Shown piece after piece: positions 1 to 7,203 of a stretch of DNA of 20,623 bases. Every line of letters begins with the position of its first letter. Position 1 is the stretch's first letter. Source of the stretch: a virus; IMG/VR virus record IMGVR_UViG_3300022931_000748, positions 1-20,623 of that record, one strand, 5' to 3'. The notes below the pieces were generated by a model, which saw nothing but the letters and a program-made list of their open reading frames with translations, had not been told where the DNA came from and did no database searches. A program made the position numbers and the translations under genes.

Positions 1-205
1 CCCATATTTTGTCATTATTGGTGTGGAATATATGGGCACCATATACATGAACGTCAATCCCGCTTCTTTTCTCACTATATACATTACCACCAGTGTGCTG
101 CCTTTTATCTATGACAAGACACTTATGCCCCGCATCTGTCATTTCTCTAGCGAATGTTACGCCAAATAAACCTGAACCCACAATCAGGTAGTCGTACTCT
201 TTCAT
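1..205 (-). CDS. glf: UDP-galactopyranose mutase, N-terminal fragment (cut by window edge)
   Basis: The first 68 codons of a gene that continues beyond the left edge. The translation starts MKEYDYLIVGSGLFG, a Rossmann FAD-binding GxGxxG-type motif at residues 10-15. It continues with TGGNVYSEK near residues 43-51 and a VHVYGAHIFHTN stretch near residues 56-67, the N-terminal signature of flavin-dependent UDP-galactopyranose mutases, which interconvert UDP-galactopyranose and UDP-galactofuranose. The start ATG shares one base with the stop of the upstream gp42-like gene (TAATG), so the two are probably translationally coupled. In bacteria Glf supplies galactofuranose for surface polysaccharides; what it does in a phage is open (surface glycan, or sugar donor for DNA modification, given the neighbour). 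The remaining roughly 300 residues, including the substrate-binding arginines, cannot be seen, so activity cannot be judged. Confidence 0.85.
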   Translation of the reverse strand, partial: MKEYDYLIVGSGLFGVTFAREMTDAGHKCLVIDKRQHTGGNVYSEKRSGIDVHVYGAHIFHTNNDKIW

Positions 206-1230
206 TACTGAACTCCTTTTTGATTAAAATAGTAACCACTAAAGCTTGCGCTTCTTATAATTTGAGAAGCAGACTTCTTTAGACCGATTTTTCTTAGCCT
301 CGCCGCTGTGAGCACAAGGGCCCAATCCCTAAATTTTCCCGGGCTGCTTAACCATGATGGATAAAATTTGATCAAGGCGTCTTCAATCCTTGACATATCT
401 TGGCAGCTCTGTAGCTCTTCCTCGAAGCTACAGAGCTTCTTTACACTTAAGAATGTATCCTCTATATCTCCAGTTAATGGAGGCATTGGACCGTGGTTCT
501 TGTGCATTAGACGACTGGTTTTTATACTGTCGCTCTTCAAAATATCTTCCACCATTCCAAAATGCTTTTCATAGATGTGTAAAGAATTACTTGTATGTGT
601 ATACGTACCAACGTCTGCGCCGACTTCGTTTGCAATCATCTCTTGAAAAATAGTGAATGCAGGAATGTCGTATGCAATACCAAACACAAGATCAGAGCTT
701 CTCATATTAACAACCTGGTGTAACTTATTATCCCTAATAAAGAATTGTAGTGCCAGCGTACATGGAACATCTAGCTTTGCGTCGATAGAATCGTCTGGTA
801 CCCTTAGGTGCATAACGGCCCTTCTAGAATCTGGATCACGCTTTAGTTCGTTAACGACATATTCTATTTGTGAATATCTTCCTTGCGCAATCTTGTCATG
901 ACGCTTAAAAAGACGCGCTCCATAAGCTGAATTTGCAGTAGATCCATCGTCACTAATGTTATTCCAAAATCCTGAGTACTTCGATATCCACTCAGTGCTG
1001 TTATTACCTGACAGATACCACACGAGCTCTGCCACCATGTAACTCATACTAAACTTTCTTTTTGAGACATACGGTATTCTGTCTCTAATGTTGTTTATGG
1101 TAAACGAAGCGCCGATAATCTCTTTGATGTTTTGACCTCGCGGAGAAGAGTCATATTGAGGGTTATCCATTACCTGTTTAAGTAAGCCTAGATAACACTC
1201 TGTAAAGTTTTCGTATGTTCCAAGATGCAT
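205..1230 (-). CDS. ThyA-fold pyrimidine C5-modifying enzyme, probably dCMP hydroxymethylase (T4 gp42-like)
   Basis: A 341-residue thymidylate-synthase-fold enzyme. Visible core residues are E68 in AELVWYLSG, R136/R137 in DPDSRR, the nucleophile C157 in DVPCT, R177 in NMRSSD, and H218/Y220 in SLHIY. The segment DPDSRR...RDNKLHQVVNMRSSDLVFG closely resembles T4 gp42 (PDSRR, RDKKINAVVNMRSNDVVFG, SLHVY). The decisive position is D188 in GIAYDIP: thymidylate synthases have Asn there (GLPFNI in E. coli), which recognises dUMP, while Asp is the mark of dCMP-specific enzymes. It therefore most likely converts dCMP to 5-hydroxymethyl-dCMP with methylenetetrahydrofolate; a dCMP methylase is the main alternative. 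About 100 C-terminal residues extend beyond the gp42-like core and are unrecognised. The start has a good Shine-Dalgarno (GAGG, 7 bases upstream). It sits 36 bases after dnaE and overlaps glf by one base. Confidence 0.85.
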   Translation of the reverse strand: MHLGTYENFTECYLGLLKQVMDNPQYDSSPRGQNIKEIIGASFTINNIRDRIPYVSKRKFSMSYMVAELVWYLSGNNSTEWISKYSGFWNNISDDGSTANSAYGARLFKRHDKIAQGRYSQIEYVVNELKRDPDSRRAVMHLRVPDDSIDAKLDVPCTLALQFFIRDNKLHQVVNMRSSDLVFGIAYDIPAFTIFQEMIANEVGADVGTYTHTSNSLHIYEKHFGMVEDILKSDSIKTSRLMHKNHGPMPPLTGDIEDTFLSVKKLCSFEEELQSCQDMSRIEDALIKFYPSWLSSPGKFRDWALVLTAARLRKIGLKKSASQIIRSASFSGYYFNQKGVQ

Positions 1231-1266
1231 TTTCTTACCTCAATTATCAATAAATTTATAGATTAA

Positions 1267-4200
1267 TCATATACGAAGAAGCTTAACTTTACTCATGGAA
1301 GTTTGGTACCCGAAATCATTCTTCTTCACTTCTGCGCAGCAAAGACTGTAAAGTGGAAGGTCTGTTTGTCCATCCCAGCCCCAGCAAAACATTCTAAAGT
1401 TTTTACCATCCAAGCCAGCTGCTGTGACTAAAAGATATGGCTTCTTATTCTTCGTCAACTTTGCCTTAACATCTGATACTAGAAACCAATATACATCGTG
1501 TCCATGGGCATCAATCTCATCTATACAACGTACATCCTTTTGAGCTAATCTATCCTGCACTTTTTCGCTAACAAGCGTTGAAGCGTTAAACGACCCGAAA
1601 TGCTTCATGCTATTTTCGACCATCTCTCTTCTGGACCAATTTCCTACATCCTCTGTCTCCAGAAGGGCTTCCCTAAAGTTATTACGCCCTCGTTCAGGGT
1701 CTTTCTTTGTCCACTTTTTGATATCATTTTGTTTTCCAATAACAACTTCGTGCATCTGCTTATAACTTGTAAATGTCTTTCCTTCACCGATCATATTCAT
1801 AGATCTAAATGCTCTAATGTTTATTAAGGCTTCTAGTGCACGCTTATTAAATTTAGAGTGACGCCACTTGCCCTCATCTGTCCATAGCAAATCGTCTACA
1901 GCTCTATACGGCCTGTTTGCAACTAGCTCATCGATAGCAGACTCACCGATGCCCTTACAAGATAACAGCGATGGCATAAATTTCTTACCATCAAGAATAG
2001 TCCAGTTTTTTGTTGCGTAATTGATATCAATGGGAACAACACTGTATCCGAGAGCCTTAACTTCAGCAAACGCCTTGGCACGCTTTTTATCATTACCAGA
2101 CATCGCTTCTAGATAAGCGCACAACCACTCTTCCTCGAAGTAAGTTAAAAGCCATGCACAGTAGTATGAGTCAATCGCATAACATACAGCATGTGACTTG
2201 TTAAACCCATAGCCGGCGAAGAACAGAATCTTTTCATATAGACCGTCTGCTAGTTGGCGGTCTACTCCATTGTTAACAGCGCCGGCGACGAATTGGTCCT
2301 TGATACCTCTAGCCTTAGCAAGAGACTCAGCTGCTTCGGACGCCTTACGCTTCATAATACTGCGACGCACTGTGTCTGTTTCCTCCTCTGGGAAACCAGC
2401 CACCACAGAACACAGCTTCATGATTTGCTCCTGGAATACAATCAGACCGTAAGTTTCTTCTAGCACTTCCTTGATTAGCGGGTGACCATAATCAATATCA
2501 TCCGGATTATTTTTGGCGTTGATATAAAGCTTGTCAACCTTTGCGGTCAAAGGACCAGGTCGATAGATAGAAGTCAGTGTTGCAATATCGATGATACTTT
2601 TAGGTTTGGCCTTCTTAAATAGGTTTTGGGCACCCCTACCTGCTAACTGAAAGATTCCAGCCCAACGACCCTTAGCGTACACATGTTCATATACATGCTG
2701 ATCATCCATATCAAGAACCTTAGGATCCATGTTTTTGTTGAACCATTCATACACCTGCTCAAATGTTGGGTTCTCTATTCCTTCTTTACGTTGTAATACT
2801 AGCTCAATAGTGCGCTGAATAACACGAAGCGTCTCTAGACCAAGTAGATCAAACTTAATCCATCCAAAGGTTTCGAGATGTTTATAATTCATCCCTTCTG
2901 CCCATGGCGTTTGTAGCTCACCGCGGGCTTTAATAAGAGGCATTCTTTCAGCTATGTTTTCAGCGACAATGCAGCCACCCGCATGGCGACCAAGAGCCTT
3001 GTTTTGTTTAAACAAGACCTGAATTGGGGCAGCAACCTCTGGATGCGCCTCGATAAACTCCCTGAACGTTTTTGAATGAGCAATTGCATCTTCGTATAAT
3101 AGAACGAATAGGTTTTTATCAGTACCCTGCTTAAAGACAGCTCGCTTTACATCATCCTCAACCGGGGCTAACGCCTTATTTACTTCGCTAAATGGAATGC
3201 CATAAAAGCGAGAGATGTCTTTAACGAGAGACTTAAGCTTGAATGTGTTATAATTGGAAATTGGAACAATGTTTTCATCACCCCACTTGTCTTTCATCAT
3301 ATTGATAAGCAAGTCTCGATCACCTACATCTGTATCGATATCTGGAGCACCTTCACGAGAAGGATTTAAAAACCTACCAAACATAAGGTCATACTCGAAC
3401 GGATCAACATCTGTTAGCTTAAGAACGTAGGCGACAAGACTTCCTGCAGCGGAACCGCGACCAGGACCTACAAGCATCGCTTGCTTAGCGATTTTAATGA
3501 TCGCCTCCATAGTCAAGAAGTATCTAGAGAAATTCTTGTCCTTGATAATCTTTAACTCGTGTTTGATTCTTTCGACGTATTTCGGGTCACCCGCTAAACC
3601 TCTTTCTACAAGACCTTTCTTACACGCCTCAAGCAGAGCCTTATCATCAGTCATACCTTCAGGCACGACGTACGATGGAAGCTTCATCGTTCTGTCAGGT
3701 GTGATTGTAGATATTTTGCTATGAACAATGTCGTGAGGGCGCTCGATGGCGTCCTTGATAACCTGATCATCATAAAAATCCATGCCCGAAGCTGATTCTA
3801 GAAAAGTGTCCCACACTTGACCGCTGTTTTTAGGATATAGCTCACACTTGAGGTCTTCCCTTGATTGCGGGAGCTTGGAAGGATCAAACTCCTTATAATT
3901 TAACCAACCTAGCTTCTTGTAGAGCTCACGCTCTCTCCAGTGCTCAGGACGAGCATAATGAGAATCCGTCGTGACAACTAATTTATCGTTTAGACCATTG
4001 CTATTTGCAAACTCAACAATTGCACGATTTACGAGATGCTGAGCCGGTAGTTTATTAAATTGTAACTCTAAGTGAACATCATCAATACCAACAGCGTCTA
4101 CAAGACCTTGATATGCATTTCCGACACCTGTCATAACCTTAGAGCGAAACGAATCATCATCCATCAAATTGTGCTTTAGATCATCAAACTCTACTTGCTG

Positions 4201-4887
4201 CGCATGTTTAAACACCTCGTACGCTATAGGACCGCCAATACAAGCTGTAGATACCATCAAGTGGCCTCCTTCAGCTGCTTCTTTTAGCATCTTATAATCA
4301 ATACGAGGAAAGCGATAGAAGCCCTCTCTGTAGCCTCTACTCACAAGATGAAATAACCGCTGTAGACCTTCAGAGGTCTTTGGTAAAACGACTAAATGAT
4401 GTCGTCGCTTGATTGGGTCATAAAACTTGCCAGACTTCGTTTCTTCCTCATTCTCGACCGTAAGGCCTGCTTCAGATTTTCCGATATCCACAATCTCATC
4501 ATCGCCATCAACAATAGCTGTTAAAGGCGTCGTGATGGCTTCTCTTTGCGCTCGCAGGATGTGTAGCGATTCCTTATCACCCTTCTTTGCAGCTTGACGT
4601 ATCTCCATGTCGAGGTTCCATGCCTCTAGATCAGGGTGTACGTACATTTCGCAGCCTGGTACAAACTTAAATTTACCTCCGCGCTTGTGTATCTTTTCAG
4701 CGTGCAAAAATGCGTGACCGAATGAGTTCATGTGACCGTGGTTAGTAAGACACCAGCCGTCCATACCATTCTCTATGACATAATCGATGTGTTCTTGAGG
4801 GTATCCTAAACCATCGAAGGTACTAAACCCGTCATGAGAGTGAAGTGATATAAACTTGTTTGGTGCGACTAAATTTGTCTTACGCAT
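1267..4887 (-). CDS. dnaE: DNA polymerase III alpha subunit (C-family, DnaE-type) with PHP domain
   Basis: A 1206-residue replicative polymerase. The N-terminal PHP domain has HSH (H16, H18), D25, H50 in LTNHG, E80 in PGCE, and D308/H310 in TTDSHY, so the metal-binding set looks intact, unlike E. coli DnaE where it has decayed. In families with an intact PHP it can act as a 3'-5' proofreading exonuclease. The polymerase core has VGPGRGSAAGS (473-483), catalytic D516 and D518 in PDIDTD, the third Asp D680 in FDLLGL, GRHAGGC (633-639), IYRPGPL (774-780) and AGYGFNKSHA (891-900). Length is close to bacterial DnaE (about 1160). Residues about 95-155 look like a poorly conserved insertion. The ATG has an AGGAGA ribosome site. 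A possible promoter lies in the 63-base gap upstream. Most T4-like phages use a family B polymerase instead. Confidence 0.95.
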   Translation of the reverse strand: MRKTNLVAPNKFISLHSHDGFSTFDGLGYPQEHIDYVIENGMDGWCLTNHGHMNSFGHAFLHAEKIHKRGGKFKFVPGCEMYVHPDLEAWNLDMEIRQAAKKGDKESLHILRAQREAITTPLTAIVDGDDEIVDIGKSEAGLTVENEEETKSGKFYDPIKRRHHLVVLPKTSEGLQRLFHLVSRGYREGFYRFPRIDYKMLKEAAEGGHLMVSTACIGGPIAYEVFKHAQQVEFDDLKHNLMDDDSFRSKVMTGVGNAYQGLVDAVGIDDVHLELQFNKLPAQHLVNRAIVEFANSNGLNDKLVVTTDSHYARPEHWRERELYKKLGWLNYKEFDPSKLPQSREDLKCELYPKNSGQVWDTFLESASGMDFYDDQVIKDAIERPHDIVHSKISTITPDRTMKLPSYVVPEGMTDDKALLEACKKGLVERGLAGDPKYVERIKHELKIIKDKNFSRYFLTMEAIIKIAKQAMLVGPGRGSAAGSLVAYVLKLTDVDPFEYDLMFGRFLNPSREGAPDIDTDVGDRDLLINMMKDKWGDENIVPISNYNTFKLKSLVKDISRFYGIPFSEVNKALAPVEDDVKRAVFKQGTDKNLFVLLYEDAIAHSKTFREFIEAHPEVAAPIQVLFKQNKALGRHAGGCIVAENIAERMPLIKARGELQTPWAEGMNYKHLETFGWIKFDLLGLETLRVIQRTIELVLQRKEGIENPTFEQVYEWFNKNMDPKVLDMDDQHVYEHVYAKGRWAGIFQLAGRGAQNLFKKAKPKSIIDIATLTSIYRPGPLTAKVDKLYINAKNNPDDIDYGHPLIKEVLEETYGLIVFQEQIMKLCSVVAGFPEEETDTVRRSIMKRKASEAAESLAKARGIKDQFVAGAVNNGVDRQLADGLYEKILFFAGYGFNKSHAVCYAIDSYYCAWLLTYFEEEWLCAYLEAMSGNDKKRAKAFAEVKALGYSVVPIDINYATKNWTILDGKKFMPSLLSCKGIGESAIDELVANRPYRAVDDLLWTDEGKWRHSKFNKRALEALINIRAFRSMNMIGEGKTFTSYKQMHEVVIGKQNDIKKWTKKDPERGRNNFREALLETEDVGNWSRREMVENSMKHFGSFNASTLVSEKVQDRLAQKDVRCIDEIDAHGHDVYWFLVSDVKAKLTKNKKPYLLVTAAGLDGKNFRMFCWGWDGQTDLPLYSLCCAEVKKNDFGYQTSMSKVKLLRI

Positions 4888-4916
4888 TATGTTTCTCCTG
4901 ATTGCACTGACCTCTT

Positions 4917-4947
4917 ATTATAATCTTGAACTAAGAGATTTTCACAA
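4917..4947 (-). promoter_or_regulatory. possible sigma70-type promoter before dnaE
   Basis: In the 63-base gap upstream of dnaE the minus strand carries a perfect TATAAT (4917-4922) and, 19 bases further upstream, TTGTGA (4942-4947), a 4/6 match to TTGACA. The spacing is longer than the usual 17. A six-base inverted repeat (CTCTTA at 4912-4917, TAAGAG at 4932-4937) brackets the TATAAT. The same TATAATAA string occurs in the gap upstream of the 79-residue gene. In a region this AT-rich such matches occur by chance, so this is a candidate only. Confidence 0.3.
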
Positions 4948-4950
4948 GTT

Positions 4951-5160
4951 CTACATATATAATATGTCTGAATCTGGCCTACAATACAGCACTTCTCCGT
5001 AGGCCAAGACCGTAATATCATATTTATCGACTTCAAGAATAAGCGCTGAAGACTTTTGGTCTAGAAGATATCCAGACCCATCATCACTAAATGCTTTTGT
5101 AGGTGAGCGAAAGGTAATAAGAGAGCCTGGATTGCTACTTCTGTAGACCTTTTTCTTCAT
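4951..5160 (-). CDS. conserved-looking small protein of unknown function (69 aa)
   Basis: I do not recognise this protein. It starts MKKKVYRSSNPGSLITF and is predicted to be mostly beta (ALILEVDKYDITVLAYGEVLYC), with no signal peptide or membrane segment; it looks like a small soluble domain. The chosen ATG at 5160 is preceded by TTGGAGAAAGATA, a good Shine-Dalgarno at proper spacing; an in-frame TTG seven codons upstream has no such site. The start lies 26 bases inside the end of the J-domain gene, so translation is probably coupled to it. It is followed by a 63-base gap and dnaE. The gene is supported by its ribosome site, its position in the co-directional chain and the absence of any alternative ORF, not by homology. 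Confidence 0.7.
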   Translation of the reverse strand: MKKKVYRSSNPGSLITFRSPTKAFSDDGSGYLLDQKSSALILEVDKYDITVLAYGEVLYCRPDSDILYM

Positions 5161-5899
5161 TATCTTTCTCCAATTGCTCAATTATAGACACTAATTCTTC
5201 AATTTTCACAATGATACCTTTGTTGGAGAAAAATAGTTGAGCGATGTTTGCTCGTATAGATGGTACGCCTATGCTTTCGCCCCATAGCCACTCTAGACTT
5301 TTCTCTATTGTACTTATCTCTGACTTTACATCACTAACCCTATTTTGAAGAATAGGTATTGAGGCGGCGTCAGTTGTATTAGACGGAATCCCTAGCTCTA
5401 GAGCTAAGCCTAGCAGCTTAGAAAACTCGCCTTCAGACATCGCGTCACTTGACTCAAGGAATATCTTCTTTAATCGTGACCGATTAAAATCGTCAGAAGA
5501 TCGATCAGGATGTGCAATAAGAGCTATTTTTCTATACAGCTTCTTAGCCCACTCAGGAGCAGCTATCTTTTCCTGCGTCGGTTGCTCAGGATGAGCATCA
5601 TCCTTGGAGCCAACTCTCTCCCATCCGGCTTCAGTCTTTTTCCACTCCTGATTTTTTGAATTAGGATCTAGACTGACGGTGTCGGTAGTATCGTCAGAGA
5701 AGGTATCTTTATTGTTGACTTGATCATTAATTAAACTATGATCCTGAAGTCTAGACTCTACAGCAGACATGTCTCTAACATATTCTTTAGAATATTCGTC
5801 AAACAAAAGAGATGCATCTGTTTTATACGTCTGGAGCATTCGAAGCTCAGACTCTAGTAGCGTGATTTTTCTTTTTACTATTCTTGGCGGTAAACTCAT
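5135..5899 (-). CDS. J-domain (DnaJ-like) protein with central HPD motif
   Basis: A 254-residue protein whose only recognisable part is a J-domain-like segment at about residues 115-165: WAKKLYRKIALIAHPDRSS, with the diagnostic HPD at 130-132 between two helices. HPD is the loop by which J-proteins stimulate ATP hydrolysis by Hsp70 chaperones (DnaK, HscA). The N-terminal 55 residues are charged and helical (possible coiled coil), residues 60-112 look disordered, and residues 185-250 are again long helices. The J-domain is thus central rather than N-terminal, unlike DnaJ and HscB, and there is no Gly/Phe region or zinc finger. The ATG at 5899 lacks a clear Shine-Dalgarno and starts 20 bases after the pyrophosphatase gene. 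It may recruit host Hsp70 for replication-complex remodelling, virion assembly or Fe-S transfer; none of these can be chosen from sequence. Confidence 0.7.
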   Translation of the reverse strand: MSLPPRIVKRKITLLESELRMLQTYKTDASLLFDEYSKEYVRDMSAVESRLQDHSLINDQVNNKDTFSDDTTDTVSLDPNSKNQEWKKTEAGWERVGSKDDAHPEQPTQEKIAAPEWAKKLYRKIALIAHPDRSSDDFNRSRLKKIFLESSDAMSEGEFSKLLGLALELGIPSNTTDAASIPILQNRVSDVKSEISTIEKSLEWLWGESIGVPSIRANIAQLFFSNKGIIVKIEELVSIIEQLEKDNEEKGLQK

Positions 5900-5919
5900 A
5901 TATCTAAGTATGAGACAAT

Positions 5920-6288
5920 TTACCCATCCAAACGATTACAGATCTTATTATGCTTGTCTTTATACGACTTGAAGAATTCATCACTATCTACGCCTACCAG
6001 CACAAGTATTGCAGTAAAATATTTATAAGCATCAATCATTTCTTCAAGAAATTCAGCTCTATCAAAATCGCCAGATCCGGTTCTATGATCTTTCCAGTTT
6101 TTAAGATGTAATAAAGCTTCGAATAGCTCTTCCATACCACGGAAGGCAAACTCTCTAATTGCTTTTTGGTTCTTCTTATCTGTTAAGTCAACAGGCCATG
6201 GTGGATAAGCATCGGGAATATGCTTATTGATTTTTACCATGAAGTCTTCACGAAGAGAAAATATTTCTTCTAAGCGATCATTAGACAT
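5920..6288 (-). CDS. all-alpha NTP pyrophosphatase, MazG/dimeric dUTPase superfamily (possible dCTPase-dUTPase)
   Basis: A 122-residue all-helical protein. The metal-binding signature of the superfamily is visible: GMEELFEALLHLKNWK (51-66, E53/E54/E57) and, about 25 residues later, EFLEEMIDAYKYF (79-91, E82/E83/D86). The following VGVDSDEFFKSYKDKHN resembles the C-terminal helix of T4 gp56 (GMSAEEIFKLYYLKN), the phage dCTPase-dUTPase belonging to this superfamily. The expected reaction is hydrolysis of dUTP and perhaps dCTP to monophosphate plus pyrophosphate. That would feed dUMP to ThyX and dCMP to the gp42-like enzyme, both encoded nearby. Substrate cannot be read from sequence; dUTPase alone or a housekeeping MazG activity are alternatives. 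Its ATG overlaps the upstream stop by one base (TAATG) and has only a weak ribosome site, so it probably depends on coupling. Confidence 0.75.
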   Translation of the reverse strand: MSNDRLEEIFSLREDFMVKINKHIPDAYPPWPVDLTDKKNQKAIREFAFRGMEELFEALLHLKNWKDHRTGSGDFDRAEFLEEMIDAYKYFTAILVLVGVDSDEFFKSYKDKHNKICNRLDG

Positions 6289-6527
6289 TATTCAGACTCG
6301 TTTTTCTCATTAGAGTCTTTAGACATTTGGTCCGCTTCTTCTAGCAAGCGACTTAGGTTTGCTTGAAATGTTTCAAGATATTCCGGCGATACTTCTATCT
6401 TTTCTTCGACGGTAACAAATCGTGCTGAACGCAGGTTGTCTACGACGTCTGTCCCGGTAAGTATTGCTATTTGAAGCAATTGAGCTATGTGAGAAATTGT
6501 ATTGTCTGTAAGCTGTAGATTATTCAT
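6288..6527 (-). CDS. small acidic protein of unknown function (79 aa)
   Basis: I do not recognise a function. The protein starts MNNLQLTDNTISHIAQLLQIAILTG, predicted helical, and ends in a highly charged tail (SKDSNEKNESE). It is soluble, with no signal peptide or membrane segment. The hydrophobic helix TISHIAQLLQIAILTGTDVVDNLR suggests a small protein-interaction domain. A strong ribosome site (AAGGAG, six bases before the ATG) and a one-base stop/start overlap with the downstream pyrophosphatase gene support it as a real gene and imply co-translation. The 57-base gap upstream holds a candidate promoter. Confidence 0.75.
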   Translation of the reverse strand: MNNLQLTDNTISHIAQLLQIAILTGTDVVDNLRSARFVTVEEKIEVSPEYLETFQANLSRLLEEADQMSKDSNEKNESE

Positions 6528-6549
6528 TTTGGCTCCTTATTCTTAGATT

Positions 6550-6582
6550 ATTATAATAAACAATCCTAAGTGTTTATGCCAA
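6550..6582 (-). promoter_or_regulatory. possible sigma70-type promoter before the 79-residue gene
   Basis: The minus strand of the 57-base gap carries TTGGCA (6577-6582, a 5/6 match to TTGACA) and, 18 bases downstream, TATTAT (6553-6558), which overlaps a perfect TATAAT (6550-6555, at 21-base spacing). The -35 candidate abuts the stop codon of the preceding gene. The TATAATAA string recurs upstream of dnaE. It could start a transcript covering the pyrophosphatase, J-domain protein and onward, but AT-rich intergenic DNA produces such matches easily. Confidence 0.35.
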
Positions 6583-6584
6583 AA

Positions 6585-6908
6585 TTAACTAACCATAAAC
6601 TTTGCTGCCCACGCCCAAAAAGCCATGCCAAATTGGACAACCGCAAAAACGGTGATTGCTTTTGTCTTAAATTCCTTTAGTTGCTCAATTTCTTGCATCG
6701 CTTCTTTAAGCTGTGACGGGGATGCAACATCGTCTACCTTGTCTTTCCACACCTTAAGCTCTTCAACCCGGTCTTCTCTTACTTGCATCTTAGCTAGTTC
6801 TTGCTTAACATCCTGTAGCTCAACCCTTAGCGAATCGATTCCACTAGCAAGCGTTTCAAGCTCTTTCAACACTAGTCTAGAGTATTCTGCCCAACCATTC
6901 TCAGACAT
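6585..6908 (-). CDS. coiled-coil protein with one C-terminal membrane helix
   Basis: A 107-residue protein with two obvious parts. Residues about 10-82 are heptad-rich and highly charged (ETLASGIDSLRVELQDVKQELAKMQ and following), a likely coiled coil. Residues 84-104 (ITVFAVVQFGMAFWAWAAKF) form one hydrophobic transmembrane helix ending almost at the C-terminus, with no signal peptide, so a tail-anchored inner-membrane topology is expected. This layout is seen in XhlA-type phage haemolysin/holin-associated proteins and in other phage membrane accessories, but I cannot assign it to a named family. The start is fixed by a strong Shine-Dalgarno (AAGGAG) placed inside the upstream gene; the two ORFs overlap by eight bases. 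Its role could be lysis or membrane association of replication proteins. Confidence 0.75.
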   Translation of the reverse strand: MSENGWAEYSRLVLKELETLASGIDSLRVELQDVKQELAKMQVREDRVEELKVWKDKVDDVASPSQLKEAMQEIEQLKEFKTKAITVFAVVQFGMAFWAWAAKFMVS

Positions 6909-7146
6909 CTACATTCTCCTTGCCACAATCATAATCAGGGTCAATAAGGATAAGCAAAGAATTAATTTTCTTTATGATGTTTTTCTTATTTGATGATGGA
7001 TCGCTTGCCAGCTCTTTAAGTGATCTTAACTCGCCTACAACAGCATCTTTAATCGCAAATGCCTGCTTCCATTGTGTCTGGTTGTTACAAAGCTTTTCCC
7101 TAAGCTTACGTAATTTGCCTATTGATTCCTTAGCACAATTATCCAT
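6901..7146 (-). CDS. small helical protein of unknown function (81 aa)
   Basis: I do not recognise this protein. It begins MDNCAKESIGKLRKLREKLC and is basic and helical at the N-terminus, with a second helical stretch (NIIKKINSLLILIDPD) near the C-terminus and three cysteines (C4, C20, C75) that form no recognised metal motif. The ATG at 7146 has a TTGGAG ribosome site nine bases upstream. A longer version from a GTG ten codons earlier lacks one and is less likely. The end overlaps the start of the coiled-coil membrane protein gene by eight bases and contains its Shine-Dalgarno, so the two are probably coupled. The gap to thyX upstream is 57 bases without a convincing promoter or hairpin. Confidence 0.65.
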   Translation of the reverse strand: MDNCAKESIGKLRKLREKLCNNQTQWKQAFAIKDAVVGELRSLKELASDPSSNKKNIIKKINSLLILIDPDYDCGKENVDV

Positions 7147-7203
7147 AATAAAAACTCCAATATAAAGAACGTTCACATGGTTAAGTATACGAAGATCAGG
7201 TGT

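Noticed and set aside
205-1230. Calling this gene an ordinary thymidylate synthase (thyA)
   Set aside because: The dUMP-selecting Asn is replaced by D188, the surrounding strings match T4 gp42, and thyX is already present.
5161-5181. TTG start adding seven residues to the 69-residue protein
   Set aside because: No ribosome site precedes it, and the sequence between it and the ATG is itself the Shine-Dalgarno region of the ATG.
6020-6027. A perfect T4 late-promoter box (TATAAATA) on the minus strand
   Set aside because: It lies inside the pyrophosphatase gene, where it encodes part of AYKYFT, 121 bases before the next start, and no second copy is placed in any gap; chance is the simpler reading.
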